A stretch of 64,000 nt of DNA from Campylobacter coli 76339 (GTDB lineage: Bacteria > Campylobacterota > Campylobacteria > Campylobacterales > Campylobacteraceae), in NCBI GenBank assembly GCA_000470055.1, contig HG326877.1:690662-754661 (forward strand). Reading direction: 5' to 3'. Below are positions 8,982 through 17,018 of this stretch, one piece after another (position 1 is the stretch's first letter; the number at the start of each line of letters is the position of its first letter). The translations under genes and the position numbers were made by a program. The notes beneath the pieces are model-generated. The model was given only the letters and a program-made list of their open reading frames with translations. It had not been told where the DNA came from and ran no database searches.

Positions 8982-9344
8982 TTATCCTTTTTTAGCGATA
9001 ACTTCTATTTCTATTTTAGCACCTTTAGGTATATCTTTTACCGCAAATGCACTTCTTGCAGGGTATGGAGATTTGAAAAATTGCGCATATACTTCATTAA
9101 AGGCAGCAAAATCTGAAATATCTGCTAAAAGGCAAGTTGTCTTGATGACTTGATCATAAGAAATTCCATTCTCCTCTAATATAGCTCCTATATTTTTTAG
9201 AGATTGTGCAGTTTGTTCTTTGATATCAGAACTTTCTATTTCTCCTGATGCTGGATTGATAGGAAGTTGTCCCGAGATAAAAAGCAAACCGTTTGCTTCT
9301 CTGTAAGCCGAATAAGGGCCTATAGCCTTTGGATAATTTGACAT
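8982..9344 (-). CDS. ridA: RidA/YjgF-family enamine/imine deaminase
   Basis: 120 residues with the family hallmarks YPKAIGPYSAYREANG, LLFISGQLPINPASG and the C-terminal ARSAFAVKDIPKGAKIEIEVIA, including the arginine that binds the substrate carboxylate. RidA hydrolyses reactive enamines such as 2-aminoacrylate made by PLP lyases. First gene of the operon with dcuC, metC, a lyase and MmgE/PrpD. A GGAG-type site precedes the ATG. It is divergent from a YheO-type regulator gene. Confidence 0.93.
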   Translation of the reverse strand: MSNYPKAIGPYSAYREANGLLFISGQLPINPASGEIESSDIKEQTAQSLKNIGAILEENGISYDQVIKTTCLLADISDFAAFNEVYAQFFKSPYPARSAFAVKDIPKGAKIEIEVIAKKG

Positions 9345-9411
9345 TTTTTCTCCTTTTTTTGTTAATATAGATTAAACGAAATATATTTTATCACTATAAA
9401 AATAATCTGTC

Positions 9412-9441
9412 AATATTTTATTATTACAATAATAAAATATT
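9412..9441. promoter_or_regulatory. 30-bp palindrome, candidate operator
   Basis: Arms AATATTTTATTATT and AATAATAAAATATT are exact reverse complements around a 2-base centre. The site lies between ridA (minus) and the regulator gene (plus), about 70 bases before ridA and 96 before the regulator. The 14-base perfect arms exceed what the AT-rich background makes likely. The divergent regulator is the natural candidate to bind it. Confidence 0.55.
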
Positions 9442-9536
9442 ATTTATGCATAATTTTATTAAGAAAATTTTAAAAATTTAAAGTTAAAATTTAAACTTTT
9501 AGATTTTAAATTTATTATTTTTTTAGGAATATTTTC

Positions 9537-10205
9537 ATGGATGAGAAGCAAATTGAGCAATTTGTAAAGCTTACGAATTTTTTAGGGCAAGTTTTGGGCA
9601 AGCAGTATGAAGTGGTTTTTCATGTACTTTCTAAAGAGGGTGCTTATATAGCAGCTATCGCAAATAGTCATATTAGCGGCAGGACTCTTGAGTCTCCTTT
9701 GAGTGCTTTTGCAAGCGAGCTTGTGCAAAATAAAGCTTATTTAAAAGAAGATTTTTTGTGTGATTATAAGGCTTTGATTGGAAAATCAAAACTTGTTAGA
9801 GGTTCGACATTTTTTATAAAAAATTCTGATGAATTGGTGGGAATTTTATGTATCAATCATGATACTAGCATAATGAGAGATTTGGTTTGTAAGATTATAG
9901 ATATAGAAAAATTAGATGATATGGGTGAATTCTTAAATCAAAATAAAGAAAATAATACCAGTGTAGACAGTTTAGGAAATATAGAAACCCTAAGTCATTC
10001 TATAGAAGAAATTTTAGCTCAAAGTATTGATATGAATTATTTAAATTCAGACTATCAACTCAGTATAGCGCAAAAAGAAGAGATTACAAAAACTTTATAT
10101 CAAAAGGGTATTTTTAATATCAAAGGTTCTGTGCCTATAGTGGCTAGACTCTTAAAAATTTCAGAGCCTAGTGTTTATAGGTATTTAAAAAATTTTAAAT
10201 CATAG
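9537..10205 (+). CDS. YheO/PAS-like transcriptional regulator (CfiR type)
   Basis: 222 residues. The N-terminal half (about 5-115) looks like the YheO-type PAS domain: FHVLSKEGAYIAAIANSHISGR followed by VGILCINHD. The C-terminal part (about 165-220) is a helix-turn-helix: KEEITKTLYQKGIFNIKGS, then VARLLKISEPSVYRYL. From the literature as I recall, the homologue Cj1387c affects flagellum-mediated cell-cell interaction and is called CfiR. Here it stands divergent to the ridA-dcuC-metC operon, so it may also sense that pathway's ligand. AGGAAT precedes the ATG. Confidence 0.85.
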   Translation: MDEKQIEQFVKLTNFLGQVLGKQYEVVFHVLSKEGAYIAAIANSHISGRTLESPLSAFASELVQNKAYLKEDFLCDYKALIGKSKLVRGSTFFIKNSDELVGILCINHDTSIMRDLVCKIIDIEKLDDMGEFLNQNKENNTSVDSLGNIETLSHSIEEILAQSIDMNYLNSDYQLSIAQKEEITKTLYQKGIFNIKGSVPIVARLLKISEPSVYRYLKNFKS

Positions 10206-10263
10206 AAATTATTTTTTAAATAATTTCAAAATTCCTAAAGAAAGGCGTTTGCTTAAGCTTTTT

Positions 10264-10677
10264 TTAGTAGCTTTTGAGTAAAAATTCAGCCACATCTTTA
10301 CGGCCAAACATGATAGCAAAACTATAAGGCGTCATACCTAGGCCGTTATTTTCATCTATATTTGCTCCGTGTTTTACCAAAAGCTCACACATGGACGAAT
10401 ATCCCTTAAAGCAAACCCCTGCCAAAGGTGTTTGTCCACGATCATTTTTTTCATCAACAAGCGCACCCTTTTCTAAAAGCATTTTTGCACACTCATAAGA
10501 ATTATTATAAGCTGCAAGCATAAGCAAGGTATCTCCTTTATGTGTTTTTAAATTTACATTCAGTCCTGCTTCTATCATGATTTTAAGATTTTCATATTCG
10601 TTATTTCTAGCAAAATTAAAAGCCATTTTGCAAAGTTCGGCAAATCTTTTTTCTTCTTCTAGGCTAAGTGTTATCAT
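10264..10677 (-). CDS. Ankyrin-repeat protein linked to catalase
   Basis: 137 residues with three ankyrin repeats from about residue 35: NLKTHKGDTLLMLAAYNNSYECAKMLLEKG, then DEKNDRGQTPLAGVCFKG and DENNGLGMTPYSFAIMFGRKDVAEFLL (each consensus split across helices). It follows katA by 56 bases on the same strand. The homologue Cj1386 has been reported to take part in heme supply to KatA; the linkage here fits. Cytoplasmic, no signal peptide. AAGGA stands before the ATG. Confidence 0.88.
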   Translation of the reverse strand: MITLSLEEEKRFAELCKMAFNFARNNEYENLKIMIEAGLNVNLKTHKGDTLLMLAAYNNSYECAKMLLEKGALVDEKNDRGQTPLAGVCFKGYSSMCELLVKHGANIDENNGLGMTPYSFAIMFGRKDVAEFLLKSY

Positions 10678-10705
10678 CGTTTTTCCTTTATTTATAATCT
10701 TTAGT

Positions 10706-10726
10706 TTGCCACCTAAAAAGTGGCAA
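10706..10726 (-). terminator. Weak hairpin between katA and the ankyrin gene
   Basis: TTGCCAC, a 7-base loop and GTGGCAA give a 7-bp stem just after the katA stop. On the minus strand there is no T-run, so it may be a processing or attenuation site that lowers ankyrin-gene expression and not a full terminator. Confidence 0.4.
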
Positions 10727-10733
10727 GTAAAAA

Positions 10734-12161
10734 TTATTTTCCTAAAGCTTTTTTAATACCTTGTGCATAATCAGGTGAAATTTTTTCAAAATGTCCCAAA
10801 GCTCTAGCAATGATTTTTTCTTCTACGCCTTCCATAGAAGCTGCTATATTTTCAAAAAGTTGTTCTTTTTGGTTTTGATTCATGATGTTAAACAATGCTC
10901 TTGGTTGAGTGTAAAAATCATTATCTAAAGGAGCGTATCTTTGTGCGTTACCTTCTAGCACTAAATCAGGCTCAAGATAGCTTTTATCTTCTTTTGGACT
11001 TTCTTCATAGCTGTTTGGCTCATAATACGCAGCGCCATTTTTATAGCTATCAAAATTCATAGCACCCGCAACATTGTAAGTGTTTACTTCACTTCTAGCA
11101 CGATTTACAGGTAAAAGGTGATAATTAGTTCCTATTCTGTATCTTTGTGCATCAGGATATGAGAAAATTCTAGCTTGTAGCATTTTATCAGGACTAAAAC
11201 CTATACCAGGCACTATATTGCTCGGGCTAAAAGCTGCTTGTTCAACTTCATTAAAATAATTTTGTGGATTTTGATTTAAGATCATTTCGCCTATATCCAT
11301 TAAAGGTACTACGCTATGTGGCCAAATTTTAGTTAAATCAAAAGGATTAAAACCTAGTTTATCAGCATCTTTTTCGGCAAGAATTTGAACTTGAACTTTC
11401 CATTTTGGGAAATCTTTGTTTTCTATAGCATTGTAAAGATCTCTTTGGTGACTTTCTCTATCTTTAGCGATAAGTTCAGCTGCTTCTTTATTACTAAGAT
11501 TTTTAATACCTTGTAGGGTTTTAAAATGGAATTTTACCCAAAATCTTTCATTTTTATCATTGATAAAGCTGTAAGTATGGCTTCCAAAACCGTGCATATG
11601 GCGATAACTTGCCGGAATTCCTCTATCGCTCATAAGAATGGTTACTTGGTGTAAGCTTTCAGGACACAAACTCCAAAAATCCCAAGCAGCATTATTGCTT
11701 CTTAAATGTGTTCTTGGATCTCTTTTTTGAGTGTGGATAAAATCAGGGAATTTATAAGCATCACGGATGAAGAATGTCGGAGTGTTATTTCCTACCAAGT
11801 CCCAGTTTCCTTCTTTGGTGTAAAATTTAATAGCAAAACCTCTAACATCGCGTTCAGCATCTGCTGCACCTGCTTCACCTGCTACTGTTGAAAAGCGTAA
11901 AAATAATGGAGTAACTTCGCCTTTTTGAAAAATTTTAGCTTTAGTATAAGCACTTAAGTCTGCTGTAATTTTTATTTCGCCATAAGCTGCACTTCCTTTT
12001 GCATGTACTGTTCTTTCTGGAATTCTTTCTCTGTTTTGATGGGCAAGTTTTTCAAGTAAAAGATAATCTTGCATAAGCAAAGGGCCTTTTGCACCCGCAC
12101 TTAAAGAGTTTTGATTATCGGCTATAATGTTTCCGAAGTCGTTAGTTAATTTTTTCATCAT
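10734..12161 (-). CDS. katA: Monofunctional heme catalase KatA
   Basis: 475 residues, a clade 3 small-subunit catalase length. Visible motifs: [16 protein letters not shown] with the distal histidine, the distal asparagine in [12 protein letters not shown], and the proximal heme tyrosine in [14 protein letters not shown]. It splits hydrogen peroxide in the cytoplasm and is the only catalase expected in this species. Two adjacent ATG codons are possible starts, with AGGAGAAA before them. It is divergent from an iron-linked operon, with a shared AT-rich control region. Confidence 0.97.
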   Translation of the reverse strand: MMKKLTNDFGNIIADNQNSLSAGAKGPLLMQDYLLLEKLAHQNRERIPERTVHAKGSAAYGEIKITADLSAYTKAKIFQKGEVTPLFLRFSTVAGEAGAADAERDVRGFAIKFYTKEGNWDLVGNNTPTFFIRDAYKFPDFIHTQKRDPRTHLRSNNAAWDFWSLCPESLHQVTILMSDRGIPASYRHMHGFGSHTYSFINDKNERFWVKFHFKTLQGIKNLSNKEAAELIAKDRESHQRDLYNAIENKDFPKWKVQVQILAEKDADKLGFNPFDLTKIWPHSVVPLMDIGEMILNQNPQNYFNEVEQAAFSPSNIVPGIGFSPDKMLQARIFSYPDAQRYRIGTNYHLLPVNRARSEVNTYNVAGAMNFDSYKNGAAYYEPNSYEESPKEDKSYLEPDLVLEGNAQRYAPLDNDFYTQPRALFNIMNQNQKEQLFENIAASMEGVEEKIIARALGHFEKISPDYAQGIKKALGK

Positions 12162-12195
12162 TTTCTCCTAAATAATAATTTTTATTAGTTGAAAA

Positions 12196-12201
12196 ATTAT
12201 A
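12196..12201 (-). promoter_or_regulatory. katA -10 element
   Basis: On the minus strand this reads TATAAT within AGATATAATTTTTC, 35 bases before the katA start. The usual Campylobacter sigma-70 promoter has a good -10 and no clear -35, as here. Confidence 0.55.
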
Positions 12202-12280
12202 TCTATTAAATATTAAAAACAACTTAAAATTATAGATAAAAAACATTATTGATAATAAAATTCAAAATAAATTTAGTTTG

Positions 12281-12303
12281 ATTATATTATAATAATTATT
12301 ATC
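12281..12303. promoter_or_regulatory. Candidate Fur/PerR box
   Basis: The stretch contains TTATAATAATTATTATC, with the self-complementary core ATAATAATTATTAT. It resembles both the PerR box (13 of 15 matches to TTATAATnATTATAA by eye) and half-sites of the Fur box. It lies 36-58 bases before the plus-strand gene at 12339 and about 85 from the katA -10, so it more likely controls the plus-strand operon. A second ATTATTGATAAT stretch near 12245 could serve katA. Confidence 0.5.
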
Positions 12304-12338
12304 AAAATAATATAAAGTAAAATCACAAAGGAGAGCTT

Positions 12339-12656
12339 ATGTCAGTTTTGGTTATTGGTGCAGATGAAATAACACCTATTAAGGCTGTTTTGTATGATTT
12401 AGGTGCAAAGAAAATAGAGCATTGGGATGCACGCAATGAAAATAGAGTCAATCGCAAACCTATTCCTTGTGATACAGAATGTATAGTAATGCTTACGAGT
12501 TTTTTAAATCACAATACAATGAAAAAAATTAAAAATGAAGCTAAAAAACGAAAAATTCCATTAGTTTGTGCAAAAAGAAGTGTAAGTTGTGTGTATTGTG
12601 AGTATTGTAAGATATTTAATTTAGATAAAGAATTTTCTTGCTCTAAGGCAGAATAA
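12339..12656 (+). CDS. DUF2325-family protein
   Basis: 105 residues. The N-terminal part MSVLVIGADEITPIKAVL, the TECIVMLTSFLNH segment and PLVCAKRSVSC resemble DUF2325 proteins, small Rossmann-like proteins of unknown function. The C-terminal end has a CVYCEYC cysteine pair that could bind metal. It starts an operon with the next gene and fldA, the three joined by TAATG stop-start overlaps. From recall, the homologues Cj1384c/Cj1383c belong to the iron-responsive set, which fits the Fur-like box upstream. Confidence 0.75.
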   Translation: MSVLVIGADEITPIKAVLYDLGAKKIEHWDARNENRVNRKPIPCDTECIVMLTSFLNHNTMKKIKNEAKKRKIPLVCAKRSVSCVYCEYCKIFNLDKEFSCSKAE

Positions 12657-13351
12657 TGCTATTTGGATTTGATGATAAAAGAGAATTTATCCCTAAAGTT
12701 TATAGTTCTTTGTGTAAGCAAGAGCTTGTCAAAACTTTTTTGATTCAATACAACGCCAGTGTTGACAGTGTTTTAAGAATTCCACTTTCATATGCAAGAA
12801 GTGCAAAAGATCTAAAAATGCCTTTTCAAAACTTCTTGCAGGATGTGATACACATGCCTTTTGGCAAAATAAAAAATATTAACAAAAATCTTACTTTGAG
12901 TATTTCTTATTTTCAAAAAAGAAAGAGTTTGATTTTTAAAACTAAAATATTTCAAAATGTCGACATCTTAAGGCTTTTAAGGGCTTATTTTAGAGGTGTT
13001 TGTTTTGATTCGCAAGTTTTGTTTGATTTTTATGTATATGATAAAATTTCCCATCAAAATCAAAATCGAAGCATTGTTCAAAATGATAACTTGATTATCA
13101 TAGATAATAAAATCGCCGTTTTGCCTCTTTGCAAAGAAGTAGATCTTCAAAATTTAAATATCGAGAATGAAATTCAAAAAATATCTAAATTTATATATCA
13201 AAATCATTTTGATCAAATTTATATAGTTTGTCCGCGTAACAAAAATTTCACACATTTTATTCAAATAAAACATTTTTTATGCGATTTAAACAAAACTATG
13301 TTAAAATTAGTCCCGTATTCAATAACAAATAAACTTATAAGGAGAAAATAA
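12656..13351 (+). CDS. Conserved hypothetical protein (Cj1383c type)
   Basis: 231 residues, no domain recognised. Features seen: no signal peptide or membrane segment, several scattered cysteines, and alternating basic and hydrophobic stretches. A middle segment, VRIPLSYARSAKDL-like, precedes IHMPFGKIKN. It overlaps the gene before (TAATG) and fldA after (TAATG), so it is made with a DUF2325 protein and flavodoxin. Function unknown; the context suggests iron- or redox-linked work. Confidence 0.7.
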   Translation: MLFGFDDKREFIPKVYSSLCKQELVKTFLIQYNASVDSVLRIPLSYARSAKDLKMPFQNFLQDVIHMPFGKIKNINKNLTLSISYFQKRKSLIFKTKIFQNVDILRLLRAYFRGVCFDSQVLFDFYVYDKISHQNQNRSIVQNDNLIIIDNKIAVLPLCKEVDLQNLNIENEIQKISKFIYQNHFDQIYIVCPRNKNFTHFIQIKHFLCDLNKTMLKLVPYSITNKLIRRK

Positions 13352-13842
13352 TGTCAGTAGCAGTAATTTATGGAAGTGCTATGGGAAATACAGAAGGAGC
13401 AGCAAATACAATTGCTTCAAAATTAGGAATTAGTGATGTTTTAAATATTGCAGATATTGATGCAGCTAAAATTAATTCTTACGATAAATTAATTTGTGGA
13501 ACTTCTACTTGGGGAAGCGGCGATTTACAAGATGATTGGGATGGTTTTGATTTTTCAGGTCTTAGCCTTGGTGGAAAAACTGTAGCTGTATTTGGAATGG
13601 GTGATAGCGAAAGCTATTCAGATACTTTCTGCGGCGGCATGGGAAAACTTGCAGAAAATTTAAAAAATGCAGGTGCAAATTTAGTAGGTGAAGTTTCAAC
13701 TGATGGTTATACATTTGAATCAAGCGATGCAGTTGTTGATGGAAAATTTGTAGGTCTTGCGCTTGATAATGACAATCAAGAAGATCAAACTGAAGCAAGA
13801 ATTGACGCTTGGGTAGAGCAAATCAAAGCTCATTTTGCTTAA
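13351..13842 (+). CDS. fldA: Flavodoxin FldA
   Basis: 163 residues, long-chain flavodoxin. The FMN phosphate loop is SAMGNTEGAA (about residues 9-18), with the isoalloxazine contacts in TSTWGSGDLQDDW and GMGDSESYSDTFCGG. It is the cytoplasmic electron acceptor of pyruvate and 2-oxoglutarate oxidoreductases and can donate to complex I in this genus. A strong AAGGAG precedes the ATG. It is last in the three-gene operon and is followed by a strong terminator. Confidence 0.96.
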   Translation: MSVAVIYGSAMGNTEGAANTIASKLGISDVLNIADIDAAKINSYDKLICGTSTWGSGDLQDDWDGFDFSGLSLGGKTVAVFGMGDSESYSDTFCGGMGKLAENLKNAGANLVGEVSTDGYTFESSDAVVDGKFVGLALDNDNQEDQTEARIDAWVEQIKAHFA

Positions 13843-13847
13843 TTTTT

Positions 13848-13880
13848 AAAATATCGGCTTTCTTTGCCGATATTTTGTTT
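13848..13880 (+). terminator. Rho-independent terminator after fldA
   Basis: AAAATATCGGC, a 7-base loop and GCCGATATTTT form an 11-bp stem (13848-13876), followed by TGTTTT. Confidence 0.85.
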
Positions 13881-13964
13881 TAGCTATCTTTTTAAATTTA
13901 TTCAAAAATTACTTCTATTATAAAATCAAATATTATCACTAAAATTATAGTTTAAAAATTAGTT

Positions 13965-15626
13965 CTATCTTTTTTGCATAGCCAGTATCATTAATTTTGC
14001 TTTACAATCTGCACAGCAATAAAGAGTTTTTATTTTATTTTCATCATTGCCAAATTTAGGTTTCATTAAATTTGCAATTTTTTCTACCGCTTTTTTGGTA
14101 GCAAATTCTTTTCCACATTCTATACAAGCAAAAAGTTCATCTTTTGCCATGGTTTGGTATTTAAAATAACTTGGATTAAATTCCATTCCACTACGCGTAA
14201 GTTTTAGAGTATCTTTTTCGGCACAACTTACTTCGCAGTATCCACAGGTGGTGCATAATGAAGCATTAAATTTGAGTGCATTTTCTTTAGTATCGGCAAT
14301 CAAAGCTCCTACATTACAGGCTCCTACACAAGAAAGACAGAGAGTACAGGTGTTTGCATTGATTTCTATTTTTCCATATCTTAACCATTCGCCACTTTCT
14401 TTTACGCCAAAATCATCATTTTGGATCAAATTTTGTATTCTTTTGGCAAAATTTTCTCTGGTAGTAAGAGTGTTATTGTGAAAATCAAAACTTAAATTTT
14501 CTATAAATTCTTGCTTTTCTAAAGCGTTTTGCAATTCTTTTTCATCTTTGGCTGTAAAAATAGCTTCTTTTTGAAATTTTCTTTCAAAAAAAGTGTTTAA
14601 AAGATCTATCGCTTCAGCACTTCCTCGCGAAATAAAATCCGTATAAAAAACCAAATTTGCACCACTACTTTGCAAAAGAGTTAGAAAATGCATGGAAGAA
14701 AGCCATTTTTCACCCTCTATCATAAAAGGTAGAACATCTTTGGGTAGTTTTATGTTTAAATTTTCTAAAGACATTTTTTTAGGTATGATTAAAATCTTTT
14801 TTTCTTTATAAAATTCACAAAGTTCAAAAAAACTTTCCCTAGGCATGGGTGCATAATCAAGCGAACCACTAGGACATACGCTGATACAGCCTCCACAACC
14901 TAGACAATCTACTTGAGAAAATTCTAAATGCTTGCTTTCATCATCTTTTAAAATAGCTACCGTAGGACAAATTTCAGCACATTTTGCGCAATGCTCACTG
15001 CGTCTTTCGTGGTATTGACACACACTAGAATCATAGGTGATATAGGTTTTATATGTGTATTTTGGACTTTTATCTTGTAAAAATTCAAGCAAACTTTCTT
15101 GATCTTTAAAATTGCTAATATTATAACAACCACTTTGTCTTGTAAAATCCTTGCGAATTTCGTTAGAATTTGTATTAAAAAGTAAAATATCAAAATCAAT
15201 TTCTACTTCTTCTCCTTGATTTAAAATCACAGCACAAAGTTCGCCTATACTGCCAAATACTGCTAGAATTTCTTCATTTTTTAAGCTTATGATTTTAAAA
15301 TTTTGTTTTTTTAAAAAATCAGCCATAGCATCATCGGAATCTACCAAAATAATGCGGTTTTTTACTTCTTTATTTTGTTCTAAATCAAGTCCTAAATCAT
15401 AGACATTTGCTCTAGCTTCATAAAGCTTTAATACGTTTTTGCTTCTTTCTAAAATTCCATCTTGTGAATTTTTAAGATAAAAATTAATTTCTGGAGCATA
15501 AATTTGTGCTTTTTGTGCTTTTTCATTAGAAATTAAAACTTCTTCATCCTTGCATTTTTCCCAAATATTTATCTCATCAGGCAAGGGAATAAGATTTTCA
15601 TTTTGTATGAAAACAAAGTCTTTCAT
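13965..15626 (-). CDS. Multi-cluster [4Fe-4S] ferredoxin-type protein
   Basis: 553 residues. There are two paired-cluster regions: one at about residues 205-262 (CAKCAEICP, then CLGCGGCISVCP) and one at about 425-475 (CTLCLSCVGACNVGAL, then CTTCGYCEVSCAE). A C-terminal zinc-ribbon-like part has CIECG and CCADCKAK. The N-terminal 190 residues are unlike other ferredoxins I know. No membrane segments. It is divergent from selA/selB, whose main client here is the selenocysteine formate dehydrogenase, so a role in formate or other redox enzyme electron transfer is possible but inferred. Equivalent to Cj1377c by recall. Confidence 0.8.
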   Translation of the reverse strand: MKDFVFIQNENLIPLPDEINIWEKCKDEEVLISNEKAQKAQIYAPEINFYLKNSQDGILERSKNVLKLYEARANVYDLGLDLEQNKEVKNRIILVDSDDAMADFLKKQNFKIISLKNEEILAVFGSIGELCAVILNQGEEVEIDFDILLFNTNSNEIRKDFTRQSGCYNISNFKDQESLLEFLQDKSPKYTYKTYITYDSSVCQYHERRSEHCAKCAEICPTVAILKDDESKHLEFSQVDCLGCGGCISVCPSGSLDYAPMPRESFFELCEFYKEKKILIIPKKMSLENLNIKLPKDVLPFMIEGEKWLSSMHFLTLLQSSGANLVFYTDFISRGSAEAIDLLNTFFERKFQKEAIFTAKDEKELQNALEKQEFIENLSFDFHNNTLTTRENFAKRIQNLIQNDDFGVKESGEWLRYGKIEINANTCTLCLSCVGACNVGALIADTKENALKFNASLCTTCGYCEVSCAEKDTLKLTRSGMEFNPSYFKYQTMAKDELFACIECGKEFATKKAVEKIANLMKPKFGNDENKIKTLYCCADCKAKLMILAMQKR

Positions 15627-15660
15627 TGATTTTCCTTGATTGTCAATTTGTCAAATTCTA

Positions 15661-15669
15661 TGGTAAAAT
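15661..15669 (+). promoter_or_regulatory. selA extended -10 promoter
   Basis: TGG followed by TAAAAT, 27 bases before the selA ATG. A CTTAAGG ribosome site follows at 15683-15689. Confidence 0.5.
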
Positions 15670-15695
15670 AACCAAATATTTTCTTAAGGCTTAAG

Positions 15696-17018
15696 ATGAA
15701 CAAATTTAGAACTTTTCCACAAATTGGAAGCTTGATTGATGATGAGAGTTTAAAAGAATATCCTTTTTATTTAAGATCTCATTTTTGCAAAAGTGTTGTC
15801 GCTAAACTCAAGGCGAATATAAGCGAAGATTCATGGGATAAAAATACTATTTTAGAAAAAATACAGCAAGAAATTCAAAAACATTTACTCAAAGATTTAC
15901 AAAGTGTCATTAATGCTACAGGTGTGGTTATTCATACAAATTTAGGGCGCAGTGTTATTGATGAGAGTATTTTTGAAAAATCCAAAGATGTGCTTTGTAA
16001 TTATGCTAATATTGAATTTGATTTAGAAAACGGTAAAAGAGGGAGTCGCTATGCTTTAGTGCTTGAAAAGCTTAAAATGCTTTTTGAATGTGAAGATGCT
16101 TTGGTTGTAAATAATAACGCCGCCGCAGTTTTTTTGGTGCTTCATTCTCTTTGTTTTGATAAAGAACTCATTACTTCAAGGGGTGAGCTTGTCGAAATTG
16201 GCGGAAGTTTTCGTGTGAGCGAAGTGATTAAAGCTGCAGGGGTAAAGCTTTGCGAAGTAGGCACGAGCAATAAAACACATTTAAAGGATTATGAAAAAGC
16301 TATAAACGAAAATACTAAAATGCTTTTAAAAACCCATAAATCTAATTTTGCTTTGATTGGTTTTTATAGCGAGGTTGGTATTAAAGATTTGGGAAATTTG
16401 GCAAAAGAGAAAGGACTTTTGAGTTATTATGATTTAGGTTCGGGTTGGTGTGAGAATTTAAATCCAAAACTGATAAAAAACGAGCCTAAAATCAAAGATT
16501 TGATAAAGCATTGTGATATCTTGAGCTTTAGCGGGGATAAGCTTTTTGGCAGTGTGCAAGCTGGAATTATACTTGGTAAAAAAGAATTGATTGATAAAAT
16601 TAAAGAAAATCAATTGCTAAGAATGTTAAGAGTGGATAAAATCACACTTGCTTTTTTAAATGAAAGTCTTAAGGCTTATCTTGAAAAAGACTACGAAAAA
16701 ATCACAAGTTTAAAGCTTTTAAATGATGAAATTACTCATATTAAAGAAAAAGCTTTAAGGGTGCAAAATGAAATTCAGATTAAAAGTGAATTGAAAATGA
16801 GTAAAAGTTTGGTAGGGGGTGGTTCTATGCCTGATAAAACTTTAGAAACTTATATTTTAGCTTTTAATGGCAATGCTTTAAAATTGCAAGAAAAATTTAG
16901 AGAAAAAAATATCATAGGTCGTATAGAAAATGAAGCTTTTGTGCTAGATTTTAGGACAATTAGAGAAAAAGATTTATCAAAATTAATTCAAATTATCAAT
17001 ACTATGGAAAATTTATGA
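15696..17018 (+). CDS. selA: L-seryl-tRNA(Sec) selenium transferase SelA
   Basis: 440 residues. SelA is the PLP enzyme that converts seryl-tRNA(Sec) to selenocysteyl-tRNA. It shows NATGVVIHTNLGRS, VVNNNAAAVFL and the PLP lysine K282 in SFSGDKLFGSVQAG. Its 3' end overlaps selB by 4 bases. Together with SelB and a tRNA(Sec) outside this window it serves UGA decoding, mainly in formate dehydrogenase. Confidence 0.96.
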   Translation: MNKFRTFPQIGSLIDDESLKEYPFYLRSHFCKSVVAKLKANISEDSWDKNTILEKIQQEIQKHLLKDLQSVINATGVVIHTNLGRSVIDESIFEKSKDVLCNYANIEFDLENGKRGSRYALVLEKLKMLFECEDALVVNNNAAAVFLVLHSLCFDKELITSRGELVEIGGSFRVSEVIKAAGVKLCEVGTSNKTHLKDYEKAINENTKMLLKTHKSNFALIGFYSEVGIKDLGNLAKEKGLLSYYDLGSGWCENLNPKLIKNEPKIKDLIKHCDILSFSGDKLFGSVQAGIILGKKELIDKIKENQLLRMLRVDKITLAFLNESLKAYLEKDYEKITSLKLLNDEITHIKEKALRVQNEIQIKSELKMSKSLVGGGSMPDKTLETYILAFNGNALKLQEKFREKNIIGRIENEAFVLDFRTIREKDLSKLIQIINTMENL

